Notes: generated by a model not told the origin, from the letters alone. Positions 1 to 9,923 are shown, counted from the stretch's first letter. The stretch: DNA of 19,921 nt from Rhizomucor pusillus (GCA_900175165.2 FWWN02000318.1:1-19921), one strand, 5' to 3'. Translations and numbers: made by a program.

Positions 1-10
1 TCTGTCGACA

Positions 11-2570
11 ATGGATACCAGCTCGTCGCCGGATCCTGGGCATATCAAAAGGCTCAAAGTCGGTCGCGCATGTTATACTTGCAGGGCAAAGAAGATCAAG
101 GTAAATCTCTTTCTCTCTCTGATCGCGATCTCGAAGATTGCAACGACACTCACCCGCGAGTCTGTTAACCTTACTTCTTGCAACGTTGCAGTGCGATGGA
201 CTTCGACCGTGTATGCAGGTAAATACACACAATCACAGCTACAACAGACAGATTGAATTTTTCATTTTTCTAAAACTGGCCTCGCGTATAAATAGTGCAA
301 AGGTAAACGCGCAAGAGAAAGATAAGCTGCTTGGATGGAATTTGACTTTCTTTTGTGACCAGCCCGCAACAGACGATGCACGTTTTACAAGGATGGATCA
401 TTTGACCCCGATGAAGAGCAGCATGGACATTTATCAGATCAATCGAGGTCACGTGACTCGCGCTCAATGGTTGCTGCTGGCGGCGATCAAGAGGAGTCAT
501 CCTTCTTTTTTGCAGAAAATAAGGATCCAAGCTCGCGCCAGAGACGGCGTGGTATTCCGTTAGAGTCCCGAACAGGCAATACGCTCGCGGTCCTTGGAGA
601 AGGGCTACGACATCTTAGCTTTTACGACTCACCACCGACGAGTAGCAGCAAAGCGACCGAGGTCGAACCGCTCGGGAACTTTATAAAATGGACTCTGGAT
701 GCGCCTTTACCTAGCCGATATAGTGGCTCTATCGAGATGCCGTCCAGGGAAGCGCAGCTGTGTATGATTGACATTTACTACAACGAACTCCATGAATCGT
801 TGCCGCTCGTGCCTCGCAGCTACTTTTACAGGCAACTGCAGACAAGGGGTCCATTCATAACACCGCTTCTTTTAAATGCAATCTACGCTCGCGTAGCACG
901 GTTTGCATCGGCGCATTTGGATTTACCCTCTTCCGATGTGTTTTTCCATCGAGCCAAACGGCTTCTAGACGATTTCTTCGATGTACCTCGTGTCAGCACA
1001 GTTGTAGCTCTGATCCACATGAGCTTTTACGAACCGCTCCCGCAGCAAAACCGACCGCAAGGCAACCAGCTTTGCAGAGCATGGATGTACGGCGGCATGG
1101 CGAGCAGAATGAGCATCGAGCTCGGCCTGCACTCGGAGCGGAATATCAGCAAAGATTTACCGGCAGACGAGATCGAGCTTCGACGGCAGGTTTTCTGGGG
1201 CTGCTACGTGACTGACAAGATGCTCAGTGGAGGCTGGGAAAGGCCTTGGATACTGCCAATTATGCTTGCTTCAGTCGATCTTCCTGCGGCGGCGGCAGTC
1301 TCGGAAGATGACCCCTTGGAGAGCTTGCTTATCGAATATAGCCGATATATGGTCAAGTTTATGGAAATCGACGAAGGACGCATGATGACTTTGGGCATGT
1401 ACTACCAGCACGAACAACAGCAGCAAACATCAAATACAGGAGATAAAGAACGGTTAAAAGAAGTATTCGCAGGCTACCAAGACCGATTTCTCGAATGGTT
1501 GCGCTCACTGCCGCCGTCGTTGCAGTGGACACCGATCTCGGAGCTGTCCGTAGACAACATTCTTCAGTTACCACCACCTCGATCGTGCATTGCTCACTTA
1601 CACTTGACGTACAACATGGTTCACCTCGATCTGCTCTTAAGGCAACCCCACTCTGCAATACATCAATTCCAGCAGCGCGTTGCAGCAACGTGTATAACTC
1701 AGCTTGTCCATTTCCTATGTCAACGACCGAGCACCGTCCTCAAATTCGACTATCTGACACACTGCGCTTCGTTGGCGCTAATAAGTACACTCAAAGTATC
1801 TGCGGAATAGTGACATTTCACTCGTGCGTCAATCATGGACATTGTTTGACAGATCAGTGCAATCAATACATATCATGCGGCAGTATGCAGATATTCCAAA
1901 CAGCGCAAAGTTCTTGCAGCAACTGGGCAGCACCAATACCAGCAGCGGCGTGCCATTACTCGAGCCGGCTCCGAAGCGGAACAATAGCAGCAGTACCAGC
2001 AGCGTCGCCAGTAGTACCACTTCCAACGTGCAGCAGGTTACTGTACCCTCGCAAGCAACTGTAAGCGATCTTGTTGGTCAACAGCAGCAACAACGGATAG
2101 GGTTGTATAACCCGCCGAGCGAGGAAGGCATCGCTGCTGGTGAAATATATAGTTTCGCGGAGCACCAACACCAACAACAGTCGTGGATGTTGCTACCTGC
2201 AAATCAAATGTTACAGTCGATGGCGGCGGCAGCAGCAGCGGCGGTCGTCGAGATGCACCACCACCACCATCAGCAACATCAGCAACAACAACAACAAATG
2301 CCACCAGCAGTATCTATACATCCTTCAACTCCTGACACTGTTTGTAATATTAATACAACGGACTTGCCCACGACCCCAATTGTGCCTAGCTCCACGTACC
2401 TGTGGGATGCACATTCTATTCAACATCACCAACACCATCAACGTCATCAGCAGTCAATTCGACATCAGCAAGTTTCAACACCACCTCCACCGGCACTTCA
2501 ACGAGAGCAAGATCCAAAAGGTGGAGCCTCGTCTCTTGTTTACTATCATCATCATCATCATCATCAATGA
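11..2570 (+). CDS. Zn2Cys6 (fungal binuclear zinc cluster) transcription factor with Q/H-rich tail
   Basis: Exons by my reading: 11-100, 192-218, 296-302, 363 to about 1795, then a last coding block ending at the stop at 2570. Joining the first four restores a perfect C-x2-C-x6-C-x5-C-x2-C-x6-C zinc cluster with cysteines at residues 21, 24, 31, 37, 40 and 47. The next about 470 residues resemble the fungal-specific transcription factor middle domain (short motifs such as LVPRSYFY, RAWMYGGMA, GLHSERN, RQVFWGCYV). The tail (from about 1900) is low complexity: Ser/Thr-rich, then polyalanine, polyhistidine and polyglutamine runs, ending in a histidine run. The family binds CGG-containing DNA sites in the nucleus; target genes cannot be read from here. 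Odd point: the main exon frame closes at 1810 while the tail continues in the +1 frame, so an intron or a one-base frameshift lies between about 1785 and 1883. The tail belongs to the same gene on helical pattern and adjacency; total is about 750-776 residues. Confidence 0.85.
296..302 (+). other. 7-nt microexon of the zinc-cluster gene
   Basis: The bases TGCAAAG lie between an AG (294-295) and a GTAAAC donor (303-308). They supply the fifth cluster cysteine and the next lysine, plus the first base of an alanine codon completed at 363-364. Flanking introns are 219-295 (77 nt) and 303-362 (60 nt). No other combination of splice sites I tried gives all six cysteines with canonical spacing in frame with the downstream domain. 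Confidence 0.75.
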
Positions 2571-3250
2571 TCATTTCAACATGAATAGTAATAATAGCAA
2601 CACATGTCATAAAAATATATGCATATAGCAACATATATTTCAACAACAGCTGCTAGCGAGTTTGTGCAACCTCGGAGCTATAGCATTTTGTGCAACGTTG
2701 AATGGCGCATCCACATTGAAGCACATGCAGGCACATGTGTAGCACATCCGCCTGTGCACAATGGGCGCATACATACAATTAGATTAACCCCATTCCTTTT
2801 ACGATCTCCATCGTGGATGGCATCAAAAGAAAAATGTACATCCAGACTTGTATTTCATTTCCAGCAATGAAATTTTCCTCAAAAATTTCCACGTTGCTAG
2901 CTCCTGCTCATTTACTCGAGCAGCAACCAGCTTGTGTGCAGAGTAAAACGGATCAACGTCGACCTGCTAAATTTTCTTTCAAGAGTTTCAGCTAGACATT
3001 TAAAACATTGGAGATACCCTCTGCCGAAATAATAACCAACATGTATATTCTATCTTTCTCGACAAAAATCACGTGAAAAGAGAACAACACAGCAGTCGCA
3101 GTTGTGAGCGATACTGGAGGAGTGTGTAAGGGTACAATAAATAGACAGTATTATAAACGTATACAGCAATAGTAGTGACCTGCAGAGTGAGAATTTAAAT
3201 ATGCGTTATAGAGAGCAATTGATGAACACGAACAACAACGACAAACAATT
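2571..3250. other. Intergenic, convergent gene ends
   Basis: This 680-bp stretch separates the 3' ends of the zinc-cluster gene (+) and the AIG1-like gene (-), so it should hold both 3' UTRs. It is A/T-rich with several AATAA-type polyadenylation-like stretches and repeated CACATG/GCGCAT words around 2700-2775. Open frames here are short and show no conserved motif. I see no further gene. Confidence 0.6.
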
Positions 3251-4429
3251 TTAGACTTGTTCACGTTCCATCATTTCCTGTCTTGGAGGAGGTGTGGGAT
3301 GACGTCCAAATCTTCGTCCGAGCCAGCCACGGAACCAATGGAACGCGTACTGTATGAAGAACACGACAATGAACGCCGCACCGATACCAATGTACCATCC
3401 AGCCGTTACGGGACCCTGGGCCCAGTCAAGGAAAGGGTATACCCAAAAGCCGTTGCTACGTAGCATATTCGTGTAAGAGAAACTATATGCACGTGACAAT
3501 TGAAGAAGAGAGAAAACACTTACGTAGCGTGCACGATGAATGTCAAAAACATGTACAGCACGACATTGATAAAGACCAAAAGGACCATGTTGATGTAGAG
3601 TTTCATGCGATTAAAGATCACGTCCACGATCATCATAAAGAACGAGACGCCGTGCACGGAGGTAGTTGTCCACCACTGCATAGAAGGCACCGAACTTGGA
3701 TCTGATTTCATTCCACCGCGTGAAGTAGTACCCCCGCCGGCAGCCGCATTGAGTGGGCAAGAAGAAAAAGTTTTTTGGAGAAAAAAGATGGAAGAGCTCC
3801 GCGTTTGAGTTTGCCAAGATTTCCTGTATACCCAATGTAGACTCATATATACTTACCAGTAAGCATGGTTTTGGACAAGGCAGCCCAAAAGACGACCGGC
3901 GTAATAATGCTATTTATCCAATGGCGTCAGTATAGCCCGCGAATATCGTCCGTTCTGATGATAATTACTTGAATACGACGATAGAGTGGTAAAGATACAA
4001 GTACAGGTAGTTGAGCACTGGGGGCTGCTTAAAGAACGACCTTGGTGAGTGTGGTTTGGCCAGCAAGTAACAAACATGGTGGTATAATGCGGTCTTTAAC
4101 ATTGTTAGTAAACATCTTGTGCGTGTTTGGATCATCAATATCAAATCTGCGGTACATACAACCAGGTAGGCGTGGAGACCGATGAATGTTAAGTTGGTAA
4201 AGTATGTAAAGAACTTGTAAAATGTTCCTTCCTGGGCGGTGGTACCGATGTCCGCCCACATGACGACTGTCGAATATAAGACCAAGGGAATACGAATGCA
4301 AAGAAACACTCGCGAGGATACCCAGTAGGATGTAACAGCACGCTCAGGCTCAAATTGGTCAAACCCGAACCAACGGATGACACTGTAGCGAGACGACTGG
4401 AGCCGCTCGTCTTGGTAACCCTCGGACAT
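3251..4429 (-). CDS. Multi-spanning membrane protein, FAR-17a/AIG1-like (possible integral membrane hydrolase)
   Basis: Five exons on the minus strand: 4160-4429, 3969-4093, 3857-3909, 3524-3701 and 3251-3455. Introns of 66, 59, 155 and 68 nt all have GT-AG ends and keep frame, giving 276 residues. Introns 1 and 2 carry TACTAAC- and TACTGAC-like branch sites. The protein has about six hydrophobic segments; recognisable pieces are YFTNLTFIGL (about 76-85), TTSVHGVSFF (about 162-171) and FWVYPFLDW near the C-terminus, which ends in a short charged tail. The layout matches the FAR-17a/AIG1 superfamily; characterised animal members are threonine hydrolases of hydroxy-fatty-acid esters using a membrane Thr and a His. 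Thr78 or Thr81 and His166 are candidate equivalents by inference. A rolling-stone-like relative is the main alternative. The start at 4429 was chosen because residues after it fit the family; the frame stays open upstream to 4519. It lies 129 bp after the TMEM62-like gene on the same strand. Confidence 0.75.
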
Positions 4430-4558
4430 GTTAAGGTGCAAAAGGGTTTGCAAAGCTTTGTTCTTTCTCTCATTTATATAGCTCGCTGTGTTCTGCGGAG
4501 CTTCTTGCTTGTGTAGCAACGAGAAAAAATGAGAAAGAGTCTTTTTTTTTCTAAATTG

Positions 4559-7402
4559 CTATGTAACCTTCAAACTGCGCTTTCGGCTCTTCACGCGCCG
4601 GCCGCGACTGGCAGCAGTAGTACTTTCAAAAGATAATAGGTGGATATCTTCTTCCTCTGCAGTGTTGTTTGTTGCTGTTATTGTTGTTTGTTCAACATCT
4701 TGATCATCGCTGTCGATCCTTTGCTTCAATGTCTCGGCACATTTCAGTCCACACACACAGTTATCCCCGTCAAGTTGTTCCTCTTGCTTCCGAGTCTGAA
4801 ACAGCCCGCCTTTGCCGTACGCCAGCACACCGCCTACAAAGGCAGTCCATGCAACCAGGATGTTGAAAACCAGTGTGGACATTCCACCGTAAAAAGATGC
4901 CAACGCAGCCAGTTCTGAGACCCGCCAGAGCCAGTACAAGATCTCGAGTCCTTTGAACCACGCATATTCGTGCCACTGACGATCGTCTTTCATGGTCTTT
5001 GGCTGGCAAGTGCCTCGCAAATCACCGGTCCTTGTGGATCGCCAGGCAAACAAGACAATAAACACAGCAACGTCCAGCCAGATCTGATTTGCAGCAAACA
5101 TCCACGTGTCTGCAATCGGTATCCACTCGTCACCAAACTTGAGACCCCACAGATAAAACAACCCGTAACGTTCGCTGGGCATGGACGCAGACGGTATAAA
5201 CTCGGCCCGGAACCAAGGCATCGTGATCAGTGCCAAAAGAAACAGGACACTGGCGATCCAGCACCACGGCTGGTCCTCAGGCAGGTCAGTGAACCTAAAC
5301 CGCCATGCCAGGATGTGGCGTTTAAGCGATGTCCTTGGCAGCCGATGCATTCGTTGCAACGCCGCCGATCGATCACGTGGGGGTATCTTTGGAACTATCA
5401 CCAGAAGTCCAAGCAGCACCGCAATGGCTGTCAATGTCATTCCCTGCAGCTGTGTAGATGAAATGAATAAAGCATTTCTTTTCTGTTACCCAACATGATC
5501 GAATTTTTTGTTGTAATTTTATACACTTACAACAAGCGTCATGCTCGATGAGATAATAAACTCGCCTGGTCCGCCTTGGATCTCAGCTCGTTTGCTATCC
5601 AGTCGAAATTTGATGGATGCTGTCCCTTTCTGCCCATCACTTGCAATGGCATCAATTTGTAGCGTGTGGAGTTTGCCGTCATCCCAGGTTGCTGGATCCC
5701 ACGGCAATGTCCACAGCGGAGGAGGCAGAGTATTTTTCTTCTCGTTCTTACCCTCTTCTGGCATCACCACCACCTGTTCAGGTTCACCTTGCAGCCGACT
5801 GCCGTCAATCAATACCCGGACGTCAGAAACCTCTTGCCTCGAGAATATGAGGAAGCGAACGTGGCTGCTTTTGCGCATGCGATCGAGCGGCTCCTTGCTT
5901 GGAATGGCAAACCGTGCATCTTTGGGGTTGGTGATGACTATCATGGGTTGCATTGGCAACGTTTCTGGCCAAATAATCTCGCCTGACGTCGTTGTAGTCG
6001 GTGCAATGGCCGTACTCTTCTTTGATGATGACAATGCAGTTTCAAGTGAAAAGTCATTGAATGATATCAAGTCGTGATCTACGGCAACGATCCTGTACAC
6101 GGCATGGCTCATCATATCGCCAAGCTCGAGCTCAAGAGATTGGGTGCGCGGGTTGTACCATTGCAGCACATCGCCCAGACCAGCCGTCAGTCGATGCAGG
6201 TGGCCGCAGAAATAGATGCTGAAACGTTTGGCAAGATCGCGGAACGAATGGCCTTTACTTGATGTGCCAAAGACCATCGTAGTCGTTGGATAATGTGAGA
6301 ACTACATGGACAATGTTATTAATCACTACTGATGATACAAATGACAACAATCATTTACTAACCACAAATGTATGATTGTAAGCACCAGGACTTAAAGCAT
6401 CAGCTAGTCGATCCATTGTTCTTGAAGTCAAGTAGCCAAAGAAATTAAGCGGTCGCGAAGGACCTCGTTTAGGACTAGTAGCAACATTACATTTACATGT
6501 TGTAACGATCGACGTTTTTTTTTTTTTTTTTTTCCATTGCTTTTGTTTTTACCATGCGTCAATGGCAACGAATCGATATCGCCCATCGTCCTGATCTAGC
6601 TGCCAAGTGTATACACCACGCCCGCTTTCCACAAGATCTGCGCTGCGGCCTGCATAAATGTACAATTGTTAGAGCCGCTGATAATAGAATAAGCACAACG
6701 ATGAAACATTGCTGCTGACCATATGACCGATAAAGGTTGACATGCGATTGCCAGGAGGGCAAATCAAAACAATCGTGATTGCCACGCATATCGTACCACA
6801 GAATGTCACCTGCCCGTTCGTCAATCGCCTTGCGGTATACCTGCCACTCCTCCAAATATTGCTGCGACGTGATACGGCGTGCATCTTTGGCATCGGTCAG
6901 ATCACCCGTGACAACCACAAAACTCGGGCTGGGGCAGGGAAAGATGTCAGTAACGGGCAGCGTACATAACCACGTATGTATATTTTAGCACAACAGACTT
7001 TACTGTAGGAAGAACCGTTTGCAAAAAGTGTAGGAAATGTAGCGTGTGGCCATTCGCGCGATATTTTGACAGATGCAGGTCAGATATCTGGTGTCGTCGA
7101 AAATAACAAACATGTTGTTAGTGTGCCCTTTTTGGTTTCAACGTATACTATGCTTCTTTTACCTGTATGAAATAGAATAGGTTTGAAGAAGAGCTTCCGA
7201 TACTCGTCGTGTCATTATTAGCGACTAGCGAGCGCATATAAGACTCTTCTGATGTTTGCAATCTATGTGGTAGCGGCCATGGAGGACCCTGAGTAGCTCG
7301 AAGGTCTTTTGTGGAAGACCAATGCAGGTGACAGGCACGCAGCACGCACAGCAGGATAATGATCAGCCAAGTTGATAAAGGCCAATTAGGATTACTTTTC
7401 AT
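4559..7402 (-). CDS. TMEM62-like transmembrane calcineurin-type metallophosphoesterase
   Basis: Seven exons, minus strand: 7163-7402, 6999-7087, 6720-6928, 6553-6649, 6363-6474, 5531-6301 and 4559-5449; all introns are 61-81 nt and the sum is 2409 nt, 802 residues. An N-terminal hydrophobic segment (about 11-25) is followed by the phosphoesterase domain with the full metal-site set: ISDLHLS (D83, H85), VTGDLTDAK (D119), RGNHD (N160, H161), FSHYP (H252) and CGHLH (H283, H285). RPLNFFGYL in exon 5 is a TMEM62 signature as I recall the family. A beta-rich middle region follows, then several membrane helices (about 510 onward) and a charged C-terminal tail. The human homologue is about 640 residues; the extra length is mostly the tail. 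Its substrate is unknown to me. Exon 5 has no internal start and was found only by motif and phase. The exon 2 donor (GTCTGT) is weak, but it is the only one I found that joins in frame. Confidence 0.88.
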
Positions 7403-7894
7403 TCCAAAGAAGAACAGGAATTAGAGATGATGGAAAGAGTAGATAGTAGAAGACCAAAAATGTATAAAATGTGGAAAGGACAAAAAAAGAGACAGATGAA
7501 GACAACTTTGCAAACACAAAAGGGGTCAAAAGGCAACAACGATGATCATGCGAAAATGTGTAAAGAAACAAAAAAAGAAAATAGCTCAGATGTTACAGTT
7601 TCAAGACGTTTGAATTATGTGTGTCAAGATAACACCACGTCCATGTCAAGAACGACGACGCCCTTTTCGCTCGGACATTTTTCCGCCCACAGCATTTCCC
7701 ACAATATCCGTACTTCACTCGCTGCGCCCTCAACATCTTTCCAAAATAACAATAACAACATCCCAACAATTATCGTCGTCCGTTTTGCTCTTTGCCTTTT
7801 CTGTCCATTCCGAGCTGCCATTATTATTCCCATGCGAATATCAAATGCGTGCGTGTATGAGACAAACAGTTGTTTATTGTTGGACGGTAGCAGT
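7403..7894. other. Intergenic, promoter side of the TMEM62-like gene and 3' end of uL23
   Basis: This 492-bp spacer lies between two minus-strand genes. It should hold the uL23 3' UTR on the right and the promoter and 5' UTR of the phosphoesterase on the left. The plus strand is strongly purine-rich at 7425-7590, so the minus-strand leader is pyrimidine-rich, a common fungal promoter feature. No further gene is supported. Confidence 0.55.
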
Positions 7895-8570
7895 TTAGAT
7901 CAAACCAATCTACAAGTGACAAGCAGAGATATTTTCATGAGCATTTTTTTACATTGAGCATATACAATTCCTTTTAAATAATCATTCCTTACCTTGTTTG
8001 CAACGTCCAAAGCATCGACATCGGCAGTCAAGCGGACAAAGGCCTTCTTGGTACCGTCGGGTCTGCAAATGTATATGGTGTGTGTGTGAGCACTCCAATG
8101 CCACGAATCGCACGCTGATTTCCATTTAATTACCTGATCAAAGTGTTGACCTTGAGAGCTTCAACGTCATAAAGTCGCTTGACGGCGTTCTTAATGTGGT
8201 TCTTGTTGGCCTTGAGGTCAACGACAAAGGTCAAGGTGTTGTGTTCCTCAATCTTCTTCATGGCGGTCTCGGTGTTCAATGGGTTGCGAATGACACGGTA
8301 CTGGTCCATGCGCGGCAAGTGAGGGACCGACTTGCGTGCATACTTTGGCTTGCGTGCCAACTTCAAGGTCTTTGGCAAGTGGAAGTGGGTCGAGGTGCGG
8401 ATTTTACGGACGCCCTTGCTGTGGACACCCTTCAAGGTGGCCTTCTTGGCAGCGGCAGCCTTTTGAGTAGCTGATTCATCCATTCGTCAATCAATCGATC
8501 CATTCATTCATTCATCCATTCATCTATTCATTCATCCATCTACTCGCTTACCAGCTTGCTTCGGTGCCAT
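7895..8570 (-). CDS. RPL25: Large-subunit ribosomal protein uL23 (RPL25/RPL23A)
   Basis: Four exons, minus strand: 8552-8570 (19 nt), 8134-8470, 7993-8062 and 7895-7909 (15 nt). Introns are 81, 71 and 83 nt and phases agree, giving 146 residues; fungal and animal uL23 proteins are typically about 140-156. Recognisable uL23 segments are [55 protein letters not shown] and [15 protein letters not shown], followed by the last-exon residues IGLI, the expected C-terminus. uL23 sits at the polypeptide exit tunnel of the 60S subunit and binds 25S rRNA; the Lys/Ala-rich N-terminus is typical. MAPKQ at the start matches the usual MAP- beginning. Intron 1 is made largely of degenerate GAAT/GATG repeats. 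A frame reading on from exon 3 into intron 3 would give a wrong C-terminus; the 15-nt exon restores the conserved end. Confidence 0.97.
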
Positions 8571-9369
8571 CGATGCTTTTTGGAAGAGGAGGATTTTCCT
8601 TACCTGGGTTGCCACTATTCATTTCTGCGGGTGCTGCCCTGGGAGTCGGCCCGCTTTGGCTGGTGATTGGCGCCGCTCCTTCCTCCACCCCGCACCAGCC
8701 AACCACCACGGACTCACCGGAATCGTCTCTTCTTCTACCACCACCAACTAAGATTGTAAGGCATTAAGCAATCCATCAAATACTCTCTTCATTAGATTAG
8801 TTAAAGCTTAGTAAAATGATTTAATATAAACCGAGAACTTCTTTACATCAACATTGCCTTTTACACACCACACAAAATGCATTGCATTTCTCCCAATTCA
8901 AATATAACGCTACTGTTTCATATTTTTATATCCTTTGCAACAACCCTATCGAGAGATATCAGTTAAGAGATTGCTGCGGTGCTGCGATGACACATGAAGA
9001 AGACGGAGGGAGGAAGCTCATCACCCGCGTGACAGACGGTGGTGACACACAATTTAACCGAGATGCAACTGTCAAGCAATCCAAATTGGATGGAAGATGT
9101 CCCGCTATGTAATCTATTTTTTCTTCTCGATGAGTACCGGCCAATGTGTCATCTTGCATGCATACATAGTTAGGGTTTGCACTTCTTAACAGGTCGATAT
9201 GATTGTTGGGCAAAGTGTATGTACGTAATAATATCCATTTTGGGTGGATTAGCAGCAAGGCGCCGACCCGGAGAGTCCGCGGGCCGACCGAATATGTAAA
9301 GCCCTTGTCAGTTTTTAGATTTTTTCTTCTTTTTTCTTCTACTCATATCACTTTCAACGCACGCACATA
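8571..9369. other. Divergent intergenic region, promoters of uL23 and the SPT small subunit
   Basis: This 799-bp spacer separates two divergently transcribed genes and must hold both promoters. The plus strand just before the SPT start (9310-9345) is a T/C-rich tract of the kind found at fungal transcription starts. A GC-rich patch at about 9257-9292 with repeated CCGAC words stands out from A/T-rich surroundings. A 67-codon plus-strand frame at 8564-8767 overlaps the uL23 leader in antisense and has no recognisable domain. Confidence 0.5.
8604..8622 (-). other. Possible alternative first coding exon of uL23
   Basis: On the minus strand, an ATG at 8622 is followed 19 nt later by a GTAAGG donor (8598-8603). 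Spliced to the exon 2 acceptor it would encode MNSGNP and join in the same phase as the normal 19-nt first exon. Length, phase and donor class all match the downstream exon. This may be chance, or an upstream reading frame in the leader. Confidence 0.2.
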
Positions 9370-9638
9370 ATGGCAAAGTCAGAGACTCTATCAGCATACG
9401 TCTCCAGGCGCTTCTTCCAGTACGAACTCATGACAGCTCTGTATGTCATGGAGCCTTGGGAGAAGACCCTCTTTAGTAAGTTGTTGAATGCCCACCCACC
9501 AGCCTAGTTGGCAATGTGAATGCTAAAACATTCCTACTTTTTTCAGACACTATAATCCTCACCATCGTGTCTCTCTCCGTCGCTACATTTTACCAGTACA
9601 CTCCAGTCATGATTGGCAAGGTCACTACCTTGTTCTAA
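9370..9638 (+). CDS. Serine palmitoyltransferase small subunit (ssSPT/SPTSSA-like)
   Basis: Two exons, 9370-9475 and 9547-9638, join across a 71-nt intron (GTAAGT donor, TTTTTTCAG acceptor) to give 65 residues. The piece ELMTALYVMEPWEKTLFN closely resembles the core of animal SPTSSA/SPTSSB (the LVTALYMLEPWERTVFN region). It is followed by one membrane segment, IILTIVSLSVATFYQY, and a short C-terminus. Length fits the family (about 70). These ER membrane subunits bind the LCB1-LCB2 heterodimer, which condenses serine with palmitoyl-CoA in the first step of sphingolipid synthesis, and raise its activity. Yeast Tsc3 does the same job but is more diverged; this copy looks closer to the animal type. 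It is too short and too split for ordinary open-frame scans. Confidence 0.93.
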
Positions 9639-9657
9639 TGTAACCAGTTGTTCACGT

Positions 9658-9760
9658 CGCCGCCGCTGCAGCAGCAGCAGCAGCGGTGGCAGCGGCAGGA
9701 TATCTATATGTCTTTACTCTCTTTCTCTCTATCTATATCTATATCTCTCTCTCTGATTTC
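9658..9760. repeat. Simple-sequence tracts: CAG/GCN-rich then CT/TATC-rich
   Basis: In the 285-bp gap after the SPT subunit, 9658-9698 is a GCAGCAG-type tract and 9716-9756 is a CT and CTAT microsatellite. The gap is the convergent 3' region of the SPT subunit gene (+) and the low-complexity protein gene (-). No coding frame is supported here. Confidence 0.8.
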
Positions 9761-9923
9761 GTTCATTTCATGTATTCACACACTCACATACACTTACGTA
9801 TACATCGAATCTAGCATATTGTAATCTTGTCCTTTTTTTCGTTACTTTTTTCTATTACCCTAACTAAATAGTAATCGACACATATCTACTTCTTTTTTTC
9901 CCTCTTGTTTACAGTTATGCTTC

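Noticed and set aside
1495..2064. 189-codon plus-strand frame overlapping the transcription factor
   Set aside because: It is a shifted frame of the real coding sequence and carries no conserved domain.
2416..2646. Minus-strand frame with an Asp run
   Set aside because: It is the complement of the CAT repeat that encodes the histidine run of the transcription factor.
2690..2775. Possible hairpin or repeat of CACATG and GCGCAT words in the first intergenic region
   Set aside because: The matches are short and imperfect, with no consistent period or stem.
8480..8545. CATT/CATC tandem repeats considered as a CRISPR-like or satellite array
   Set aside because: They are degenerate 4-bp simple repeats inside uL23 intron 1, with no spacers.
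8564..8767. 67-codon plus-strand frame with a hydrophobic stretch opposite the uL23 leader
   Set aside because: It overlaps the first exon and leader of a highly expressed ribosomal gene in antisense, has no recognisable domain, and its hydrophobicity follows from base composition.
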